A DNA stretch of 64,000 nt from Halocaridina rubra (lineage: Eukaryota > Arthropoda > Malacostraca > Decapoda > Atyidae). The notes under the pieces are model-generated. The model searched no databases. It was not told where the DNA came from and saw only the letters and a program-made list of their open reading frames with translations. The position numbers and the translations under genes were made by a program. Of the stretch, positions 61,131 to 64,000 are shown piece by piece (position 1 is the first letter of the stretch; every line of letters starts with the position of its first letter). The DNA lies in assembly GCA_037179515.1 (NCBI GenBank), contig JAXCGZ010020990.1, forward strand, positions 17,501 through 81,500, written 5' to 3'.

Positions 61131-61478
61131 ATAGTGATACAGTAAAACGTCATAATAAAAATGCTTCAATGCTAATTCTTAATGAAAATAACAGAAGTAG
61201 GAAATATTTAAAGAAAACATTGGAAAAATCCCAAATCCAAGACTCTCCTTCCTCATAGTATAACGATGTAAATATAGTGTTTATCGATCTTACGAAGGCA
61301 ATATTCTCTGGATACAATAGACATTAGAAATATGCAATGCCAACATTGAATAAAATATAAACGCCATAGCCGTTTCCTTCCTACCAGCAATGGAAAGTGT
61401 GGGGGAAACTGTGCCTAGGCTAGACTAAGGAATATCTATCGCATGATGTGAAATAGAGATGATCATACTATCGAGACA

Positions 61479-61676
61479 TGTAGTCATCGTGGCTCAAGCG
61501 TTAGCGTCCGCGACTTTGAGGTGTCAGGTCGAGGGTTCGCACCTCGTCACGGTCTGAGGTTAGCAAGGGCATGCACTCTGGGTAACGATTACAACTGCCA
61601 AAACAAGTCCTTTGCAAGAAGGCAACCGTCCTAGCCCTTGGTAGAAAAGGGAGTCCGTGACGTAAAACCGGAACAA
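61479..61676 (+). mobile_element. tRNA-derived SINE with 15-bp target duplication
   Basis: About 198 bases flanked by the identical CATACTATCGAGACA at 61464-61478 and 61677-61691. The head has GTGGCTCAAGCGTTAGCG (A box) and GGGTTCGCACC (B box, 61533-61543). The body matches the minus-strand SINE at 60385-60598 (CACGGTCTGAGGTTAG, CCTAGCCCTTGGTAGAAAAG, GAGTCCGTGACG). The long duplication is the mark of LINE-driven insertion. Confidence 0.92.
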
Positions 61677-61691
61677 CATACTATCGAGACA

Positions 61692-62457
<766 letters not shown>

Positions 62458-62618
62458 CAAATTCACACAAATTACACACATAAATCTCATTGCTCTTACA
62501 GAAGGCTTATTACATGTATGCCAAAGCTTTGGAGTTCATGACAAATAAAGAATCTTTATAGTAATTTTGTTCACTGAAATTTCATTACGTTTTAAAAGAG
62601 TGGAGTAGGATGGATTAT

Positions 62619-62620
62619 CT

Positions 62621-62706
<86 letters not shown>

Positions 62707-62730
62707 GGTGTGGGTGTGTGTGTGTGTGTG
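62619..62730. repeat. (TC)n followed by (TG)n
   Basis: A CT run with one CC slip at 62640, then GTGGGTGTGGGTGTG and (TG)n, directly abutting the LINE 3' terminal repeat. Confidence 0.97.
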
Positions 62731-62735
62731 ATTAC

Positions 62736-64000
62736 ATAATTGTGATTACCTAATTGTGTTTACGGGAAAGAGCCCAAAGCTCGAATCTTCCCGTCTCCTG
62801 ATCGCTTCCATTTTATACTTAGTGATACTTATCATGCCTGTCCTTAAAACTATGGATTGAGATACCATTAACTACCTCCTCGCTTAGCGAATTCCAATTA
62901 TCAACTACTCTTACACTGAAAAAGTATTTTCTTACATCCTGCAAAGAAGTTTTCTTACGAAGCTTCAAACTATGACCTCTAGTTCTAGAGCCAGCCATAT
63001 CAAAATATCGATCCCTATCCACTCTATCATAACCATGAAGGAATTTAAAGACTGTCACCATATCCCCCCTCAATCTTCTAGCTTCGAGTGATGGTAAGTC
63101 TAATTCCCTCAGCCTCTCATCATAACTGAGATTGCGTATTTCTGGCACCAGTTTCGTGGCATGTCTTTGAACTTTTTCAAGCTTAGCTATGTGCTTTTTC
63201 AAGTGCGGATTCCAAAAGGGGGCTGCATATTCGAGTTTTGGCCTCACATAGGTTACATAAATATTTCTGAACATTTCCTTGTCCATGTGCCTGAAGGCTA
63301 CCCTTACATTTGATAAGAATGCATATGCTGCCCTTACTATGCCATTTATATGTATTTCTGGAGACAAATCTGCCAGTATGTTTACTCCTAGATCTCTCTC
63401 ATTTTCTGTCTCTTGAAGTTGTACTCCAGCCACCGAGTAGTCAAGCTTGGGCCTTTTTGCACTTGTACCCATTCTCATTACCTTACATTTTGAAGTATTG
63501 AATTTCATTAGCCACTTTTCTGACCACTCATGCAGATTATTTAGATCCTCCTGAAGTTCTCTACCATTGTTCTCGTTTTTTACTTTCTTCACAATCTTTG
63601 CATCATCTGCAAACATATTCATGAATGAATTTACAGACTCTGGTAGGTCATTTACATATACAAGGAACAAAAGTGGCCCTAAAACTGAACCCTGTGGAAC
63701 TCCACTACTAACTCTTCTCCATTCAGACACCGAGTGTCTTACTCTAACTCTCTGTTCCCTTCCTTCTAAGTAAGTTTTTATCCATTCCAAGACATTTCCA
63801 CCTATTCTAGCCACTGATTGCAGCTTCCTAATAAGTCTCCCATGTGGAACAGTGTCAAACGCTTTCTGGAAGTCTAGGAATATGCAATCTGCCCAGCCCT
63901 CTCTTTCCTGTAAGATTTGGCTTACCTCATCATAAAATTCTAATAAGTTTGTTACTGTTGATCTACCTTCTCTGAAGCCATGTTGCCTCACTGACAAAAA
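62736..64000 (-). mobile_element. CR1-like LINE copy 4, runs off window
   Basis: Minus-strand copy. Its 3' end has AATTAGGTAATCACAATTATGTAATCAC (two 14-bp units, 62730-62757), the 3' UTR hairpin and the ORF2 C-terminal half. The sequence still matches copy 1 at the last base, so it continues beyond the window. Confidence 0.93.
62819..63997 (-). CDS. LINE ORF2, C-terminal part (partial)
   Basis: 392 intact residues equivalent to about 549-940 of copy 1, from SVRQHGFREGRS through FLDFQKAFDTVPH, GVPQGSVLGPLLF, FADD and the C-terminal RNLSYDERLRELDLPSLE to the stop at 62819-62821. It differs from copy 1 by only a few substitutions (for example WNSLSEEVVNG) and has no stops, so it is recent. The endonuclease part, if present, lies outside the window. 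Confidence 0.92.
   Translation of the reverse strand: MSVRQHGFREGRSTVTNLLEFYDEVSQILQEREGWADCIFLDFQKAFDTVPHGRLIRKLQSVARIGGNVLEWIKTYLEGREQRVRVRHSVSEWRRVSSGVPQGSVLGPLLFLVYVNDLPESVNSFMNMFADDAKIVKKVKNENNGRELQEDLNNLHEWSEKWLMKFNTSKCKVMRMGTSAKRPKLDYSVAGVQLQETENERDLGVNILADLSPEIHINGIVRAAYAFLSNVRVAFRHMDKEMFRNIYVTYVRPKLEYAAPFWNPHLKKHIAKLEKVQRHATKLVPEIRNLSYDERLRELDLPSLEARRLRGDMVTVFKFLHGYDRVDRDRYFDMAGSRTRGHSLKLRKKTSLQDVRKYFFSVRVVDNWNSLSEEVVNGISIHSFKDRHDKYH

Overview
This is a eukaryotic, AT-rich window in which most recognisable sequence is repetitive: long di- and trinucleotide microsatellites, several families of non-LTR retrotransposons (LINEs), one BEL/Pao and two Ty3/Gypsy-like LTR element remnants, a Penelope-like relic, Tc1/mariner/Tigger-type DNA transposons and tRNA-derived SINEs. 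Extreme (TA)n, (TC)n and (AAT)n content together with these LINE types suggests an arthropod, most likely a decapod crustacean. That assignment is inference from sequence style, not a database match.

Layout. 1-5310: an almost complete CR1-like LINE (ORF1 511-1590, ORF2 1593-4415) followed directly by a second, 5'-truncated copy of its own 3' end. 5311-15600: microsatellites, a TIR element swollen by a 575-bp (TA)n tract, and a dead LINE (12860-14420). 15618-16972: a large imperfect palindrome holding two head-to-head mariner relics. 20879-22270: two further LINE fragments. 22999-31054: intron-like DNA with several short minus-strand exon candidates, two of which (26579-26626 and 27990-28134) read as chromokinesin (kinesin-4) coiled coil; interspersed are CR1 copies (23299-23735, 29826-30661) and a Gypsy relic (28785-29700). 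32795-38592: LINE and Gypsy relics. 39344-42322: a MITE, a second LINE type (40372-42115) and a foldback element. 43579-45102: the one clearly intact host-type gene, a 507-residue protein with 12 C2H2 zinc fingers. 45231-47869: a nested nest of TA-targeting DNA transposons and palindromes embedded in (TA)n and bounded by a 37-bp inverted repeat; one of them carries seven copies of an internal 160-bp unit. 49027-50625: a Jockey-type LINE relic split by a SINE. 51733-56196: an internally deleted BEL/Pao element inserted into a Penelope-like relic. 60385-61676: tRNA-derived SINEs, one with a perfect 15-bp target duplication. 62736-64000: another CR1-like copy running off the window.

Functionally, the CR1-like family is the most recently active element: ORF1 and ORF2 are both open, six copies or fragments are present, and copies share a 3' hairpin plus a 14-bp terminal repeat. 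ORF2 has no ATG before its endonuclease domain, and the ORF1/ORF2 overlap contains a canonical -1 slippery heptamer. The only confident cellular genes are the zinc-finger protein and the kinesin-4-like exons.
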